Origin: Solirubrobacteraceae bacterium
GTDB lineage: Bacteria; Actinomycetota; Thermoleophilia; Solirubrobacterales; Solirubrobacteraceae
NCBI GenBank assembly: GCA_025449845.1
Contig: JANWIP010000017.1
Coordinates: 186,001 to 250,000 of the forward strand
Direction: 5' to 3'
Length of the DNA stretch: 64,000 bases
Shown here: positions 63,842-64,000 of the stretch, in pieces
How positions within the stretch are numbered: position 1 is the stretch's first letter
Layout of the letters: each line of letters begins with the position of its first letter
Program-made: the position numbers and the translations under genes
The notes under the pieces: generated by a model
What the model was told of the DNA's origin: nothing
The model's database searches: none
Seen by the model: only the letters and a program-made list of their open reading frames with translations

Positions 63842-64000
63842 GCCTGCTGGCAGGGCGGTTGCTGGCGGTTCACGACGGGCTGCACGGCGCCGCGCTGCCT
63901 CACGCGTTCGGCGGGGCGATCGCGCTCGCCTACTGCACCGAAGAGCCACGCGGCACCCGCGATCTGGACGTGAACGTGTTCCTCGATCCCACTCGTGCCA
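63838..64000 (+). CDS. Nucleotidyltransferase-like protein, cut by the window end
   Basis: First 54 codons only, from ATG 63838. The visible sequence AFGGAIALAYCTEEPRGTRD then LDVNVFLDP is the start of a nucleotidyltransferase fold (GG-A-x-A-L followed by RxTxDLDV, where the two Asp bind metal), as in AbiEii-like or related toxins and hypothetical proteins. It is translationally coupled to the XRE gene. The rest lies outside the window, so its identity as a toxin is inference. Confidence 0.7.
   Translation, partial: MSLLAGRLLAVHDGLHGAALPHAFGGAIALAYCTEEPRGTRDLDVNVFLDPTRA

Overview
The window is 64 kb of high-G+C bacterial chromosome with almost no non-coding space. It is most likely from an actinobacterium of the class Thermoleophilia (Solirubrobacterales or relatives). 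Support for this placement: a rpmE / DUF1385 / prfA / prmC / sua5 / glyA / wecA / atp gene order of actinobacterial type; large secreted proteins with an N-terminal LPDCRAFELV-type motif and polybasic C-terminal tails; a TetR protein with a second winged helix at its C-terminus; and menaquinone-era fatty-acid oxidation genes. No rRNA, tRNA, CRISPR array, transposase or phage gene was seen.

Layout. 0.1-4.4 kb: two SAM methyltransferases, a GH57 alpha-glucan branching enzyme with a damaged or unusual start, and a lower-G+C DUF3800 gene. 4.5-14.9 kb: acyl-CoA and propionyl-CoA metabolism, with meaB, acyl-CoA dehydrogenase, pepA, thiolase, a HAD phosphatase, a B12-binding mutase subunit, etfB-etfA and ETF-quinone oxidoreductase. 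15.4-46.5 kb: a conserved housekeeping scaffold (rpmE, DUF1385, prfA, prmC, sua5, glyA, wecA, then the whole F-type ATP synthase operon). It is interrupted by four accessory blocks: a surface-protein pair plus a TetR regulator (17.3-24.7 kb), an AAA ATPase with its own palindromic operators (25.9-27.1 kb), a vapBC toxin-antitoxin pair (30.2-30.8 kb), and a cell-envelope glycan/lipid block plus a broken small gene and a NYN nuclease (31.9-39.1 kb). 46.5-52.5 kb: nucleotide-sugar synthesis (UDP-glucose dehydrogenase, two nucleotidyltransferases, phosphoglucose/phosphomannose isomerase) with ahcY. 52.6-64 kb: a membrane-anchored protein with a sigma-region-4-like domain, ctaG, hpf, secA, prfB with a programmed frameshift, nadC, a TetR regulator, nadA, an M16 peptidase, and the start of an XRE / nucleotidyltransferase toxin-antitoxin-like pair cut by the window end.

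How the genes work together. The etf genes, ETF-QO, acyl-CoA dehydrogenase and thiolase form a beta-oxidation electron-transfer set behind a TetR-type palindrome. prfA, prmC, rpmE, prfB, hpf and sua5 serve translation. wecA, the GT87-like and GT28-like glycosyltransferases, the polysaccharide deacetylase and PAP2, together with the sugar-nucleotide genes, point to an elaborate cell-surface glycan.

Most notable non-gene signals: a family of GC-rich palindromic elements (five copies at four loci, two inside the atp operon, one supplying the end of AtpC); a 27-nt CT microsatellite beside a perfect hairpin upstream of the surface-protein operon; a ZTP riboswitch upstream of glyA; the RF2 frameshift site; and a promoter with mutually exclusive hairpins near 38.3 kb. 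All reading is by eye; no database search or folding calculation was run.
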